Part shown: piece after piece, positions 43,601 through 54,370 of the stretch
Layout: each line of letters begins with the position of its first letter
Numbering within the stretch: the first letter of the stretch is position 1
From: Peronospora farinosa
Taxonomy: Eukaryota > Oomycota > Peronosporomycetes > Peronosporales > Peronosporaceae
Assembly (NCBI GenBank): GCA_947646735.1
Contig: CANTFK010000285.1
Location: forward strand, 62,001 to 126,000
DNA length: 64,000 bases
Direction: 5' to 3'
Program-made: the position numbers and the translations under genes
Notes under the pieces: generated by a model
Told to the model about the DNA's origin: nothing
Database searches by the model: none
What the model saw: only the letters and a program-made list of their open reading frames with translations

Positions 43601-43900
43601 GCTTTCGTGTTCGCTCAGATCGTTGCTTCAGTGGTGGGCTGGATCGGTTTCGGCGGCTACCCGACGGACCGTATTGCCGTGATCGGTTGTGGCGGCACCT
43701 ACACGCTGATTGCGTGGCTGTGGGCCATTGTGTGGCAGTTCCCGCTTGACGTGATCAAGTTTGCGGTGAACTATATGCTGACGAAGAACGCGTACTCGAG
43801 CAAGGCGTTCACGGAGCGCATCAACGCTGGTCACCCGACGATGACGCACTCTGTGGTGACGAACGCGCAGCGTTCAATCCGTGCCAGCCGCACTGTTTAA
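40688..43900 (+). CDS. PMA1: Plasma-membrane H+-ATPase, copy 3
   Basis: This 1070-residue protein has the motifs and Cys-rich insertion described for copy 1. It has Ala at residue 15 like copy 2 and Lys at about residue 834 (SKLFED). It differs from the other copies by scattered silent changes, more than separate copies 1 and 2, so 1 and 2 were homogenised more recently or 3 is the older arm. Its GC-rich third positions suggest strong expression. Confidence 0.95.
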   Translation: MAGGAEGNPSYMSLATPNDVKNYTNDVGQIQWAQVPLNAALDKLKSCREGLTSHEAEKRLAEYGPNKLPEEKVNKLKLFMGFMWNPLSWAMEVAAILSIVLLDYADFALILFLLLLNACIGYLEEVQAGDAVSALMGQLAPEAKVFRDGEIKNIPADLLVPGDVLRVRLGDVIPADLKFLEGDAVKVDQSSLTGESLPVTKKEGDEGYSGSVVKQGEIEAVVTSTGVNTFLGRAAEKIASADSHGRLQMVLTTVGNFCMVSIAFWCVVELLVQMAGRSSQNPCVIVTDGCLGVANILVLIVGGIPVAMPTVLSVTLAIGSSALAKENAIVTRLTCIEEMASMEVLCSDKTGTLTLNQLSVDMDNLIPYNNFTGDDILKYGALSARTENNEAIDVVCHNTYPGHATMWNEYTLLHYTPFDPTTKRTIAKLKDNRTGEIFRAVKGAPQVVLDMDVNADVLRMEVEERIDEFASRGYRGLGVGISRCGDVPVEECEWQMIGLLPLFDPPRHDTADTVKKAIALGIAVKMVTGDQKAIAVETCRQLGMPTNILDTSFFNTAPPPGLNLAQMIYDTDGFAQVFPEHKFEIVKHLQSLDKVVGMTGDGVNDAPALAQADIGIAVDDATDAARAAADIVLVSPGLSVIITAIRMSREIFLRMKNYAMYSIAMTVRIVFTFGILTVAWNWYFPPILVVILAILNDGTILTISKDNVVASPYPDSWKLKEIFISSITFGLWLTLSTVVLFGVVNNSSGFERTGAENLCASCMKEECHDFFQDQYQMCVMDNNATGCGEMTGSVPQAASLSDVGNFREKAVNAYWKQYQKKYDSRSKLFEDLSDVHLNSLPNDVKPSAEIAYNQFVYAYTLGMGGAAYKGDYDVFNAAQLGRGVRFIGNGEVPLTNQVSFCDYVWGFSNWNSTWTRNNEMIGPGIQRKEGVLRSLVYLQVSISGQALIFVTRTAGSNNWFFAEKPCNLLLIAFVFAQIVASVVGWIGFGGYPTDRIAVIGCGGTYTLIAWLWAIVWQFPLDVIKFAVNYMLTKNAYSSKAFTERINAGHPTMTHSVVTNAQRSIRASRTV

Positions 43901-44124
43901 GCAGACTTAGGTTATTGGTCGCGTGCGGAAGCAGCGGCTCTTGGAGAAAGAGGAGTTTGTGTGAGATTCTTTGCACTCTTGGACATTATCGCTGATGGAC
44001 TACACGTCCTTGTCCGTCGCATATACACACTGTTGTGTGTATATGTCTGCATGACTCATGCTTTATCGTATTACCTAGTTAGTAAGAAGTGATACAGTTA
44101 AAGTTTTTATCTAATGAACCAAGT

Positions 44125-44503
44125 GGTTGTAAGATCCGCAGATCCCTTGGTTTAAAAGGCTCTAGTTGTCGGCAAAGACTAGCAACAACAGTCCGATAAT
44201 TATGAAGACACCTCTCCCATTTCCCGCATAGCCTGTTATTAATAATAGCACTTCTCGCAATTGCTCTAATGCCACATTCTTTCGTTGTGACTTGCTCCTT
44301 GTGTCAACATGGAGATTCGTCTTGAACTTAGCGCGTGCTGCCGGGATTCATTTTTACAAGCAATTTTGCATAACAAACGTCCATTGCTCGTCCTCACTTG
44401 TCTTCTTGGCGATTTGTATCGTTCAAAAGTGCTAAGCTTCACCCTTAGCTGGCTCTGCTTGACATCAATTGCGACAAGACTTGGTCGCGTCCTTTCCAGC
44501 GTG
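44125..44503. other. Intergenic DNA downstream of H+-ATPase copy 3
   Basis: There is no supported gene; the 71- and 88-codon frames here carry no domain. It probably contains the 3' ends of the convergent transcripts of copy 3 and the FAR1-like gene. Confidence 0.45.
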
Positions 44504-45652
44504 CTAAATCCCTCGAGTCCATGAATCATCAACGCTCACGCCACTACCACACGAATCGACGCACATCATTGCTCCCCCTTTACCTTCTTTGCTGACTACT
44601 GCCCCATTTTCCGCTTGTTTTTCATCTCGACGATCCCGTACAATGTTCATAGCCACGTCCATGACACGGAAGGCGGCCGCAAACTCGGTCGCTGACATTT
44701 CGGCCAGCAAAGTTGCGACGGCATTCCCCACCGCACGCGACACCTTGAACTGCGTCGTAGGGTCCACCAGATCAAGTAACTCACCATCCAATGGCACCGA
44801 GTGAGCGAGACGAAAGTCACGTAGAACTTGATCCTCTGTAGTCAGCTTTAGAACAGCATTGCCAGTGGACTCGTCAATGACGTGTGTCTGTTCCAGCCGA
44901 GCGTTCGTCGTCGCTGGAGCACCAGCAGCTGATGCTGTCTCCTCCTGATTCCGCAATCGATGCAAGATATTCTGCACGTCCTTGAGTGTTGGTGCACAAC
45001 TCGAGTGTTTCATTATATAGCTATGCACGTCCTTGGGTTTAACACCTGTCTTTCTCATGAGCTCGACACAGCTCAGTAGCTCACTCGAGAGCTTGAGTCT
45101 CGTGTTACTATACTGCAGGAACGTCTCCTTATCCACTCGATGATTATGAGTCAGCAATGCTCGCGTTACATGTACTTGATAGCGATTTGCCACGGGATCC
45201 GTGAGTTTCAGACACGCGTTTATCTGCACATTGCAGCGTGTGGCACGTACATCCTGACGGGAACGTCGTCCAGTCCCACGTGACACAAAGGCACCACTAT
45301 GAGTACATACAAGTGTGAGTGAATAATTGTTGTATCTCTCTGGAATAAGCTGTGGATTCTCTACTCTCGTATGTTCTTCTTCCAGTAATTGTGACGTCTT
45401 CTTCGAGCGTGACAAAAGACGTTCAGCTACGCGTCGATTCCGTAGCTTTACTGATGTAGACGTGCGTTTGCGAAAGATTTGATAACTACGACGTGCATAC
45501 GAGTTCATATACGTCTCAAACTCGTCCCATGAATTAAACACACGGCGTTCTAATGGGGCACCCTCATACACTTTGGAAGACGATGAAGAAGGTACTGGAG
45601 ACGCTGGGGCCATTTCTATGAGTGGCAAATCGCCACACGAGGTCGATGCCAT
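44504..45652 (-). CDS. FAR1/ZSWIM3-like DNA-binding domain protein
   Basis: This intronless 382-residue protein has an N-terminal Ser/Pro-rich stretch and then a domain at about residues 38-175. It begins FNSWDEFETYMNSYARRSYQIF and contains Cys residues (LVCTHSGAF, RATRCNVQINACLK) and a final HNH (LLTHNHRVDKE). This is the pattern of the WRKY-GCM1-type zinc domain of FAR1 and ZSWIM3 proteins, derived from MULE transposases. No transposase core follows; the C-terminal half is helical with an acidic or Ser-rich tail. It is a likely domesticated transposon DNA-binding protein, possibly a transcription factor. Its start is only 27 bp from ALG13, so the two genes share a promoter region. Confidence 0.65.
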   Translation of the reverse strand: MASTSCGDLPLIEMAPASPVPSSSSSKVYEGAPLERRVFNSWDEFETYMNSYARRSYQIFRKRTSTSVKLRNRRVAERLLSRSKKTSQLLEEEHTRVENPQLIPERYNNYSLTLVCTHSGAFVSRGTGRRSRQDVRATRCNVQINACLKLTDPVANRYQVHVTRALLTHNHRVDKETFLQYSNTRLKLSSELLSCVELMRKTGVKPKDVHSYIMKHSSCAPTLKDVQNILHRLRNQEETASAAGAPATTNARLEQTHVIDESTGNAVLKLTTEDQVLRDFRLAHSVPLDGELLDLVDPTTQFKVSRAVGNAVATLLAEMSATEFAAAFRVMDVAMNIVRDRRDEKQAENGAVVSKEGKGGAMMCVDSCGSGVSVDDSWTRGI

Positions 45653-45679
45653 ACAAACATCAAGTCAAATATAATCAAA

Positions 45680-46186
45680 ATGCACGTATTTGTGACAGTG
45701 GGGACCACCAAGTTTGATGCGTTAGTAGCGGCATTAGACACAGACGCGTGTCTTTGTGCTCTAGTGGCCCGAGGTTTCACGTCTCTGCGAATGCAAATTG
45801 GCCATGGAGAGAAACGACCGCGTACATCATTCCCGGGTCTGGAGCTGAGCTTTTACCGTCATGATCCGCAGTATAAAAACGACGTGGCCAGGGCCGATCT
45901 GATCATCAGTCACGCAGGTGCTGGTTCCATTATGGACGGTCTTGCACTCAAGAAGAAGCTCGTGGTGGTCGTGAATACGGGACTTATGGACAACCATCAG
46001 ATGGAACTGGCTAAGGCCATGGCCGACCAGAAATTCTGTCTCCAGACGTCAGTGGACGGACTTCAGCGTGTACTGGAGAGTGGCAAGTGGAACGACTTGC
46101 AACCGTATCCGCAGTTAAATGAACAGGCTTTTCCCGACTTGGTCGATGCAGTGATGGGAGTGACTCAAGTGACGAAACAACAGTAG
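45680..46186 (+). CDS. ALG13: ALG13, catalytic subunit of UDP-GlcNAc transferase
   Basis: This 168-residue protein has the GT28-type C-terminal fold. It starts with HVFVTVGTTKFDALV and contains ARADLIISHAGAGSIMDGL (UDP-GlcNAc binding) and VVVNTGLMDNHQMELA. With ALG14 it adds the second GlcNAc to dolichol-PP-GlcNAc on the cytosolic face of the ER in N-glycan assembly. The length is close to yeast and human ALG13 core proteins. It is transcribed divergently from the FAR1-like gene. Confidence 0.93.
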   Translation: MHVFVTVGTTKFDALVAALDTDACLCALVARGFTSLRMQIGHGEKRPRTSFPGLELSFYRHDPQYKNDVARADLIISHAGAGSIMDGLALKKKLVVVVNTGLMDNHQMELAKAMADQKFCLQTSVDGLQRVLESGKWNDLQPYPQLNEQAFPDLVDAVMGVTQVTKQQ

Positions 46187-46945
46187 AAAGATCGATGGCA
46201 CATAAGCTTCGAGGAAAATCTTGTGTCACTCATCGGATTCCTTTTTCTACATGTAGCTGTACGCACAGTGTCGTAGTGCCTCTGTCTACATCGGAACCTC
46301 TTTCAACGTTGTAGTGTGCGTGTTAGACATAAAGATCGTACTACCATGTGCTCTTTCTACTGCCTCATGCACCACCCTAACACCATGATCTGCAGCTTGT
46401 TTTTCTTCACCACGACAACCCTCGACTCCATTGTCCAATGCCATTAGTGTCATGACCTACTGCTGCTATCTCGTTCTCCTTCTCAGCACCACGTACAGAA
46501 GAAGTTACTGCACTCATCACCTTCTCCAAAACTGCCGTCACTTCGACTTCAGACGCCAGCCACATCGCTCAGTTATGCTGTCTTTGTCCATCGTCTTTAT
46601 TCGCTGCTTGCTTGTCTGCCTCTGCAATTCACCTGGTCCATAGTCACCTCGTCGCTTCTTGATTGTCCTCGATAGAGCTGCACACAGTCACTTGTCGCCT
46701 ATTTGGCTCTTACTTAACGGCCTATATAAAAAATAACGACTGACCCTATTTTTTCAAATAGATCATGTACGATAAAGTCACGTGTTCGTACAATTTTATT
46801 CTCTTAAAACCTACTGCTTCTGTCATTTCCACTAGATCTTTTTGGTTATTCCACATAAAAAAACCAAATCTTCTCCTTTCGTCAATTTATTACCCCCGGG
46901 GGGGGGAAAGAATAAAAAAAAGAAATCAATCTCTCTAATTCTCTA
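46187..46945. other. Intergenic region between ALG13 and AROM
   Basis: There is no supported gene. An A-rich stretch and a C5G9 run (about 46893-46906) occur near its end. The sequence ctaccattccttcattctcc at 46943-46962, at its border, resembles an Inr and may be the AROM start site. Confidence 0.45.
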
Positions 46946-47042
46946 CCATTCCTTCATTCTCCTCCCCCTCTCTCTCAAGGCCCCCCATCTCTCTCTCTCT
47001 CAAGGCCCCCCATCTTTCTCTCTCAAGACCCCCCCCTCTCTC
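46946..47042 (+). repeat. CT-rich tandem repeat in the AROM leader
   Basis: Three degenerate copies of a unit made of ctctctctcaagg followed by a C run and atct stand directly before the AROM ATG. In the transcript this would be a pyrimidine-only 5' UTR. Confidence 0.7.
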
Positions 47043-47044
47043 TC

Positions 47045-50000
47045 ATGTCGCTTCCACTTCCACAAATAATTCCTTGTGGTACGTACACTATCGTTCTTGG
47101 TTCCTTCCTCTTCCAATCTCAATACATTGCCCAAGATCTTCTCCAACTTCTTCCAACGACTTCAACTTTTGTCATTCTCACCGACGCAAACGTTGGTCCC
47201 CTTTATGCCAACCCCCTTTACACTCAATTAACAACCTTATTACAAGCCCCTCCACATGTCACACGTCGGGTCTTCCTCCATACAATCCCACCAGGTGAAA
47301 CTTCCAAGTCTCGTGACATGAAGACCAAGATTGAAGACGACGTGTTGTTCCCTAATCGCTGTCATCGGGATACGTGCGTCATTGCTGTTGGAGGGGGAGT
47401 CGTAGGGGATTTAGCGGGATACGTCGCGTCGACGTACATGCGGGGTGTCCCTTTTGTGCAAATACCGACGTCTTTATTGGCTTGTGTGGATTCCAGTATT
47501 GGGGGAAAAACCGGTATTGATGTCGCTGCTGGAAAGAATCTATTAGGGGCGTTTCATATGCCACAACGTGTGTATATTGATCTCAATGTACTGCAGACGT
47601 TACCAAAACGGGAACTTATCAATGGAATGGCTGAAGTGATTAAATCAGGAGCAATTTATAATCCTGAGCTTTTTGAGCTCTTGGAAACATCAGCTGAGAC
47701 AATGCTTACACTATCGGATATGGACGTTGTACAACGTATTGTGGCACTTACGGTACAAGTGAAAGCTACAGTTGTGACTGAAGATACAAAAGAGATGGGA
47801 CTACGTGCGATTCTCAACTTTGGGCATAGTATTGGTCATGGAATTGAGGCATTATTGCAACCAGAATATCTTCATGGAGAATGTATCTCCATGGGCTGTC
47901 TCAAGGAAGCCGAGATTGCTCGTGGGATGGGCATTTGTACTTCAGCAACTGTTGGTCGACTTCGTCGCTGTCTTACTGCCTATGGTCTTCCAGTACGTGT
48001 ACCCGACCATGTAACAACACGTGATGTCTTGGAGAAAATGGAGATTGACAAGAAGAACAGTCAAGGGGTCAAGAAGATTGTACTGCTGGAGAAAATTGGC
48101 AAGGTATTAGCCAATCCATACGCACGTGCCGTGAAGGATCATCAGATTGAGCTCGTGCTGGAAAAGCAAGTCTGCATGGTGCCGGGTGCAAAAGCTAACG
48201 GTACAATTCGTGTCCCTGGATCCAAGTCTATTTCAAACCGCGTGCTGCTCATGGCCGCTCTTGGCAAGGGTCCGTGCCGCATCACCGGACTTTTGCACTC
48301 GGACGACACGCAGGTCATGATGAACGCGCTGCAAAAGGTTGGCGCCAAATTTTCATGGGAGGATAATGGTGCTGTGCTTGTCGTGGAAGGCACGGCAGGA
48401 GAGTTTGTCACTGTGCCCGATGGGGAAGAGATCTACCTGAGCAATGCTGGCACGGCTGCACGGTTCCTCACGAGCGCGATGACTCTGGTGCCGAGCGAGC
48501 GCAATGGCGCGGTGATTATCACGGGTAATCACCGCATGAAGGAACGTCCGATATCTCCGCTGGTGGATGCGTTGCGCGGAAACGGCTGCGAGATTGTATA
48601 TAGTGAGAATGAAGGGTTTCTACCGCTAGCGATTCGTGGCACTGGTCTGCGTGGTGGGACCATTCGTCTTGCAGCCGAGGTCAGCAGCCAGTACGTGTCT
48701 TCTGTACTTATCAGTGCACCGTACGCCAAGGAACCGCTCGTGCTGGAGCTTGAAGAGGACGAGCCGACTTCGCTGCCGTACATTCTTATGACGACACAGC
48801 TAATGAAACAATTCGGCATTGCGGTGGAAACGCTGGCTCCCAACCGCTACCGTGTACCTTGCGGCATATACGAAAATCCCAAAGAAGTGTCTGTGGAGGT
48901 GGACGCATCGTCGGCCACATATCCGCTTGCGTTCGCCGCTATTACGGGCGGACAGGTGACAGTGGAAGCTCTTGGCAACACAAGTCTACAAGGCGATGCC
49001 GCTTTCCACACTCTGTTGCGATCGATGGGATGCACTACGACCCAAGACGCTACGTCGACAACGGTGACTGGACCGCAGGACGGGTCGCCTCTCAAGGCCG
49101 TGACTATCAACATGGAGACTATGACGGACGCATTCATGACAGCTGCTGCCCTAGCTGTTGTGGCTGATGGCATTACTGAGATCACTGGCATTGCTAACCA
49201 ACGTGTGAAGGAGTGCAATCGCATTGAGGTGATGGTGACGGAGCTGCGTAAGATTGGTGTGGAGTGCTGTGAACTGCCCGATGGCATTCGAATCACGGGC
49301 ACGGCAGGCAAGACTGACCATTTGAAAAAAGCTTTTATTGCATGCCACAACGACCACCGCATCGCCATGAGCTTTGCAGTCCTTGGCGCTGTAGTGAACA
49401 ATGTGATCATTACCGACAAGGAATGCACGGACAAGACATATCCGGAGTTTTGGGACCACTTGCAGATGCATCTTGGCCTCCAAGTCGTGCCTGTTGTCGA
49501 GAAAACGACTGGCGACAGTAAAGGTGAAAACACGATCCCTGGTGTGTTTTTGATTGGCATGCGTGGTGCTGGCAAAAGCTCATTGGCGAAGGCGGCGGCC
49601 GCTGCACTAAAGCTGAATCTGCTAGATACGGACGAGATGCTGGAGAAAGAACTTGGTGAGTCCATAGTAGACTTTGTCGCTCGCTACAACAACACGTGGG
49701 AAGCCTTTCGCGAAAAACAAAAGGATCTGCTACTGCGCCTGATTGCGAACCCACCTCCTGCTACCATTATTTCTTGCGGCGGCGGTGTTGTGGAGTCTCC
49801 AGAGATCGTGGACGCGCTTGAAAAATACTTGTACGTTGTCCACGTACGTCGCGATATCAAGGATGTTCTGTCGTACCTGGACTCCTCGGAGGAGTCGCAC
49901 CGTCCGTCACTGGGAGACAGTCACGCGAATGTTTGGGCACGGAGGGAACCTCTGTACCAGCGCAGCTCTTCATTTGAGTTCGTCGTAAACGCTGGTGACG

Positions 50001-51804
50001 TAGACTACCCTCGTATCAACCGCGACTTTGTGCGCTTCCTTTCCGTTATCACCCCCGGTCTGCCCACAAGCTTCGACTACCGCTCATCATGTCGCTCGGA
50101 TACGTTTTTCTTGTCGCTTACTTTCCCTGACGTGAACGACGCTCGCCCAATCATCAATGACATCTCTAAGGGTGTCGATGCGCTGGAGTTGCGCGTGGAT
50201 CTGTTGAAGTTTCCCGAGGACACAAAGTTTGTGACTGCTCAAGTGGCACTTCTTCGTGCGCTTTCAACTCTCCCTGTGATCTTTACAGTGCGCTCAAAAA
50301 ACCAGGGTGGTGCCTTCCCGGATGGCGAGGAGCACACGCAGAAGATGTTCGAGCTGCTTCAGCTGGGTGTTCGCCTGGGCTGTGAGTTTGTGGATATGGA
50401 AATGGGCTGGTCGCGTAAGGCGCGTGAGCATTTGATGGCTCACCACCACCGATCTGCCATTATTTCGTCCTTTCATGCCGTTCAGAAGCCTACGTCTGAG
50501 GCAGAAACAAGGGCTATTTTCCGCGAGTGTTACTCGCAGGGTAAGGTACAGATCGTGAAGGTGGTGGTCAAGGCGTATTCCCCACAAGACGCGCTCATGA
50601 TCGACCGTGTTGCCAAGGACTTTGCAAATGCGTGGCAGCAAATGCCAATTATTTCGCTGTGTACAACAGAGGCAGGCAAGCTGACCCGTGTTCTTAACCG
50701 CACCCTTACGCCGGTGACACACCCGCTTCTTCCTGTGGCCGCAGCGCCTGGACAGCTATCTGTCGAGGAGATTATGACCCTTCGCAAACAGCTTGGACTT
50801 CTTCCAGGTATCTAATCCGTAGACTGGTGGAACCCTTTTGCATGTGCTTGATGCATATGCTCGACTAAACACACATTATCTTACTCACTCATACTTTTCT
50901 TGCCTCCATTTGTGTACTAGTGCGCGAGTTCTTTTTGTTTGGATCGCCGATCGAGAAATCACCGTCGCCTGCAATGCACAACGCAGGGTTCGAGTCTGCG
51001 TCATTGGCGTCACTCTTCACCTACGGACTGCACGATACCATGGACGTTTTAGAGATTGTAAAGCGAATGCAAGCACCCAAAACCAGCTTGGGTGGGGGCT
51101 CTGTCACGATTCCACATAAGGTGGCAATCATGGAGCACTTGGACGAGCTTTCACCAGCTGCACAGGCCATCGGAGCTGTGAACACCATTGTGCGTGAAGA
51201 TCGCAACGACTCGGTGTATTGGAAGGGCGACAACACAGACTGGCTCGGCATCTTACGTCCCATCAGCAAGCGGCTGGCCACTCTACGCGTGAAGAAGCCT
51301 GCTCATGAATTAGTTGCACTTATTGTTGGTGCTGGCGGCACTTCCATGGCTGCATCCTACGCAATGCGCCAATTAGGCGTTGGCAAGCTTTTTATCTTCA
51401 ATCGAACGTTGGAGAAGGCCCAGATCGTTGCTACGCGCTTTGACGCGGAAGCATTGTCGGAGCTAACCCTCGAGAAGTTAGCTCAAGTGGATGTGGTCGT
51501 AGGCACGATCCCGGCACAGGCAAATTTCCAGCTTCCCGATTATCTCGTGGCTCCACGCACCGACGGCAGCAAAGTTGTGGTGCTAGACGCAGCCTATATG
51601 CCTCCTATCACGCCAATGCTGGCACATGCAGAAGCAGCAGGTGGTGCGTTGTGCATTCAAGGCTACGAGATGTTGTACGAACAGGGTATCGAACAGTTTT
51701 ATCGTTGGCACAAGGCAACGCAAGTGTGGAGAGTAGATGAGGAAGCGATCAAGGAGGCATGCCGTCAATACGTGCCAGTCGACCAGCGACTCTCACAAGC
51801 CTGA
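47045..51804 (+). CDS. ARO1: Pentafunctional AROM polypeptide (shikimate pathway)
   Basis: Exons 47045-50807 and 50921-51804, with one phase-1 intron of 113 bp (donor gtatct, acceptor tactag), give 1548 residues. Domains in order: 3-dehydroquinate synthase (about 1-365; VGGGVVGDLAGY, LNFGHSIGHGIEAL), EPSP synthase (about 375-815; VPGSKSISNR, SNAGTAARF, HNDHRIAM), shikimate kinase (about 835-1010; Walker A GMRGAGKSS), type I 3-dehydroquinase (about 1018-1245; ALELRVD, SFHA, VKVVVKA with the likely Schiff-base Lys), and shikimate dehydrogenase (1255-1548; SPSPAMHNAGF, VTIPHK, GDNTDW, VGAGGTSMAA). The order and length match fungal AROM. It converts DAHP to EPSP for aromatic amino-acid synthesis. 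The intron falls exactly between dehydroquinase and shikimate dehydrogenase. Confidence 0.95.
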
Positions 51805-51980
51805 ACGTGTCAATGCTGCTCAGCAACAAGTTATAAAGCAGTAGCAGAAGTGTAAAATCGAATCAAGAGGTCTTGTGCATTATCCAGAACCATGTAGCCA
51901 CGAAAACACAAGACTCTGCAGCGGGTATTACCATATGCGTCATATAGCGTCTGGTCTGTCTTGAGTATTCTGTTGGTTTA

Positions 51981-52805
51981 TTATTTGGCATCAACAGTGA
52001 GTCTCTTGGAGCGATAACCAATAGTTGTAGCACCCAAACAAACCAAGACTGCACCAGCATAATGGACCGGGATAGAAATAAAGCAGCCATTTGTGTCGAG
52101 ATTAGCCAGTGCCTATAGCCACAAAAACAAAGTCAAAAATATGAAAGTGTCATCATATCTAGCAGCATCACAGTACTACTTTAAATTACTTACCGATAAA
52201 GCGACACCCATGTGAATTCCAAAGACGGTACCAATTAATAATACCGATCGTTTTCGGTACCCGTCAAACGCGATAATCATCAATCCAACGTCGATGATCG
52301 TTAATGCCAATGTAGAAATCGCAGCTGAAAATATCAATGGAATACTATCACATGAAGTGGAAAAAGCAGCACCACGTGAACCGGTAGATGAGCCAAGAAG
52401 ACTTCCAAACATTAACAGAGAATGCATGAGCGCAAATCCAACACCACCAGCAAGTGATGATGTGATGTCATTAAGTGGCAATTGATGACATGACGTCGTC
52501 AACCGTTTTACAGCCAATTCCGTGTGTGTATAGAGGTAAAAAAAGAGCAGACGAAAAGCTTCTTGAACAATGACACCGAGTGGAATTGTAGCTGCAAGTG
52601 ATGTCTTCAAAGGGGGAATAAGATGCCATAGAGACGCCGTGACGAGGATCGCAACAAGCCAAATAAAAGCACCACTGAGTGAAATAATGACAAGTTGCGC
52701 ACGTTTTGCCACGACGATAAAGAAGAGAGAAGCGAGAGGTCCAAAACCGAGAAGAATACAACCGAAAAAGAGCGGCCAGTTGACGAGGCCGTCGTGTAGT
52801 GCCAT
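51981..52805 (-). CDS. APH1: APH-1, gamma-secretase subunit
   Basis: Exon 1 is 52194-52805 and exon 2 is 51981-52112, with an 81-bp phase-0 intron (GTAAGT donor, TATAG acceptor); the product is 247 residues, as usual for APH-1. I chose the ATG at 52805 (MALHDG) because the longer frame starts at TTG. It is a polytopic membrane protein with about seven helices, opening with FFGCILLGFGPLASLF. It has the characteristic GVGFALMHSLLMFGS segment and HMGVALS, the two positions of the conserved membrane histidines. Exon 2 supplies the last helix (HYAGAVLVCLGATTIGY). APH-1 scaffolds presenilin, nicastrin and PEN-2 for intramembrane proteolysis. Confidence 0.88.
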
Positions 52806-52825
52806 GATCAAGTATTCGCTGGAGC

Positions 52826-52838
52826 GGGGGGGGGGGGG
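52826..52838. repeat. G13 homopolymer just upstream of APH-1
   Basis: An uninterrupted run of 13 G lies 20 bp before the APH-1 start codon, so it is in or next to the 5' UTR, as C13 in the transcript. Confidence 0.85.
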
Positions 52839-53802
52839 TCGTCTCTATGAACGACTTGTCGTGAATGTGGATTTTTAATTTTTAGTTTAGAAATATCGCT
52901 GAAAAAGGAATATTTTAGAAGTAGAAATAATAAAATCGAAATGATAGTCTGATTCTATATGGATTCGCTGAAAATAGTAATCACTTGTTTGAAGAAGTAG
53001 GAGTATTTCTAGTATTACGTCAGTCTTAATCATCTAGTATAATATCTATCATTAAAGTAGTATATAAAGTACTAATTGACGGTGCAGTGATCATTTTATC
53101 TGAACGTTTGCCTCCTGCACGGCGCATTGGAGTTGGCCTGACATTTACCGATCAAGTTCGCACTGGTAGTTGCACAACGGTAGAGCGCGAATGCATCATG
53201 CACGACGTAGAACCGCTGTATGTTTATAAATAATAACATACATGTACCTGTTGAAAACGTACATTTTAGCTTAGGTATTATTCATATACTATATTAAGCA
53301 CGCATTATTACTGCAAGTAACGCACGCCTTCAAGTAGTCACTGATTCAGTTTCGTGACGCGCAGCGAGACGACTACCCTTGTCAAATCCGATATGGCTAC
53401 ATAAGATCGATTTTTGACCATTAATGTCTTCAACACCAAATGATAATGCACGTCTTGAGACTCGTCATGGAGTCAGTGTGACTGTTGGACCAGAGAGGAA
53501 ATTTTGAACGCATCTATGAGAAGGGTCGCGACTATGAAGCTGGCCATGACCCACCACGTTTATGATCTGGGAAGGGCAAACTTTCTAAAAGACTTGGCAA
53601 GACTCAGTTCTTGTAAAAGCTACAGCTAGGGGTAGGGGTACTCATCTGCTTTGCCTTCAATATGTGTTGCTTCTGTTCTTTTGGGCTTCGATGATGCCCC
53701 GAGACATTAGAGAATGCCTAAAAAGTCCGTATTGTGTCCATGACGACCTCATCCGTCAGTTCTTTCATTGATAAAGAAAGAGACTATATATGACTACGGA
53801 AG

Positions 53803-53835
53803 TAGAAGAAGAAGAAGAAGAAGGAGAAGGAGAAG
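53803..53835. repeat. (GAA)n/(GGA)n microsatellite
   Basis: The trinucleotide purine run agaagaagaag changes to ggagaagg. Confidence 0.85.
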
Positions 53836-54263
53836 ATTCTTGACCAAATGTCGCACGTTTTAGGCGGTGTCTCGTCGTTGTACCTAGCGGGTAGGGGAAT
53901 GCAACTCCCATCTGCCCTTTTTCTTGCATGCTCTATCTAAGAATAAAAAAAAACTGACGTCAGTAAAAGTATTTTGCGTTTGTATAGATCTCATACATTA
54001 AACAAGACTTCTTTTTGCTACTGATTTTTTACTTGATGGGAGACTGCGAAATAGAGAGAGAGATGTAACAACGACTTTTTAAGTGAAGACTCGCCCACTC
54101 GCCCGACCCCAATCCAACGACAACGTTTAGAAACAAACACCAACCCCCTGAGTAGAAAAAATGAGACACAGAACGTCCGCTTCCACACGACAGCGGATGC
54201 GTCCGATTGATTGCACCAGTCATTTATTCACTTTTAATCTTTTTATCTCACTAACATTAGGAA

Positions 54264-54315
54264 GTAAGTGAGTGAGTAAACAAGTGAGTGAGTGAGTAAA
54301 TAAGTGAGTGAGTGA
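54264..54315. repeat. (GTGA)n microsatellite
   Basis: About eleven GTGA or GTAA tetranucleotides with small interruptions end 55 bp before the OGT start codon. Confidence 0.85.
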
Positions 54316-54370
54316 CCTGATAGCTCCAGACCCTTTTGACCGTAGTAGAAAACGTTCCATTTATCAAGTC

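Larger units (their letters stand above)
40550..44124. repeat. Right arm of 3.6-kb inverted repeat (H+-ATPase copy 3)
   Basis: This is the mirror image of 35594-39168. It ends at gaaccaagt, beyond which the flanks differ. Confidence 0.85.
52839..54370. other. Intergenic DNA between APH-1 and OGT
   Basis: It is AT-rich and has no supported gene. It contains an A-rich stretch ending in the palindrome actgacgtcagt near 53951-53962, and the two microsatellites listed separately. Confidence 0.5.

Noticed and set aside
48847..49665. 272-codon minus-strand frame within AROM
   Set aside because: It lies opposite EPSP synthase and shikimate kinase coding DNA with all expected motifs on the plus strand; no independent signal.
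50920..51804. Shikimate dehydrogenase as a separate gene
   Set aside because: The frame has no ATG at its start, an intron with proper borders links it in phase to AROM, and the domain order then matches the canonical five-enzyme protein.
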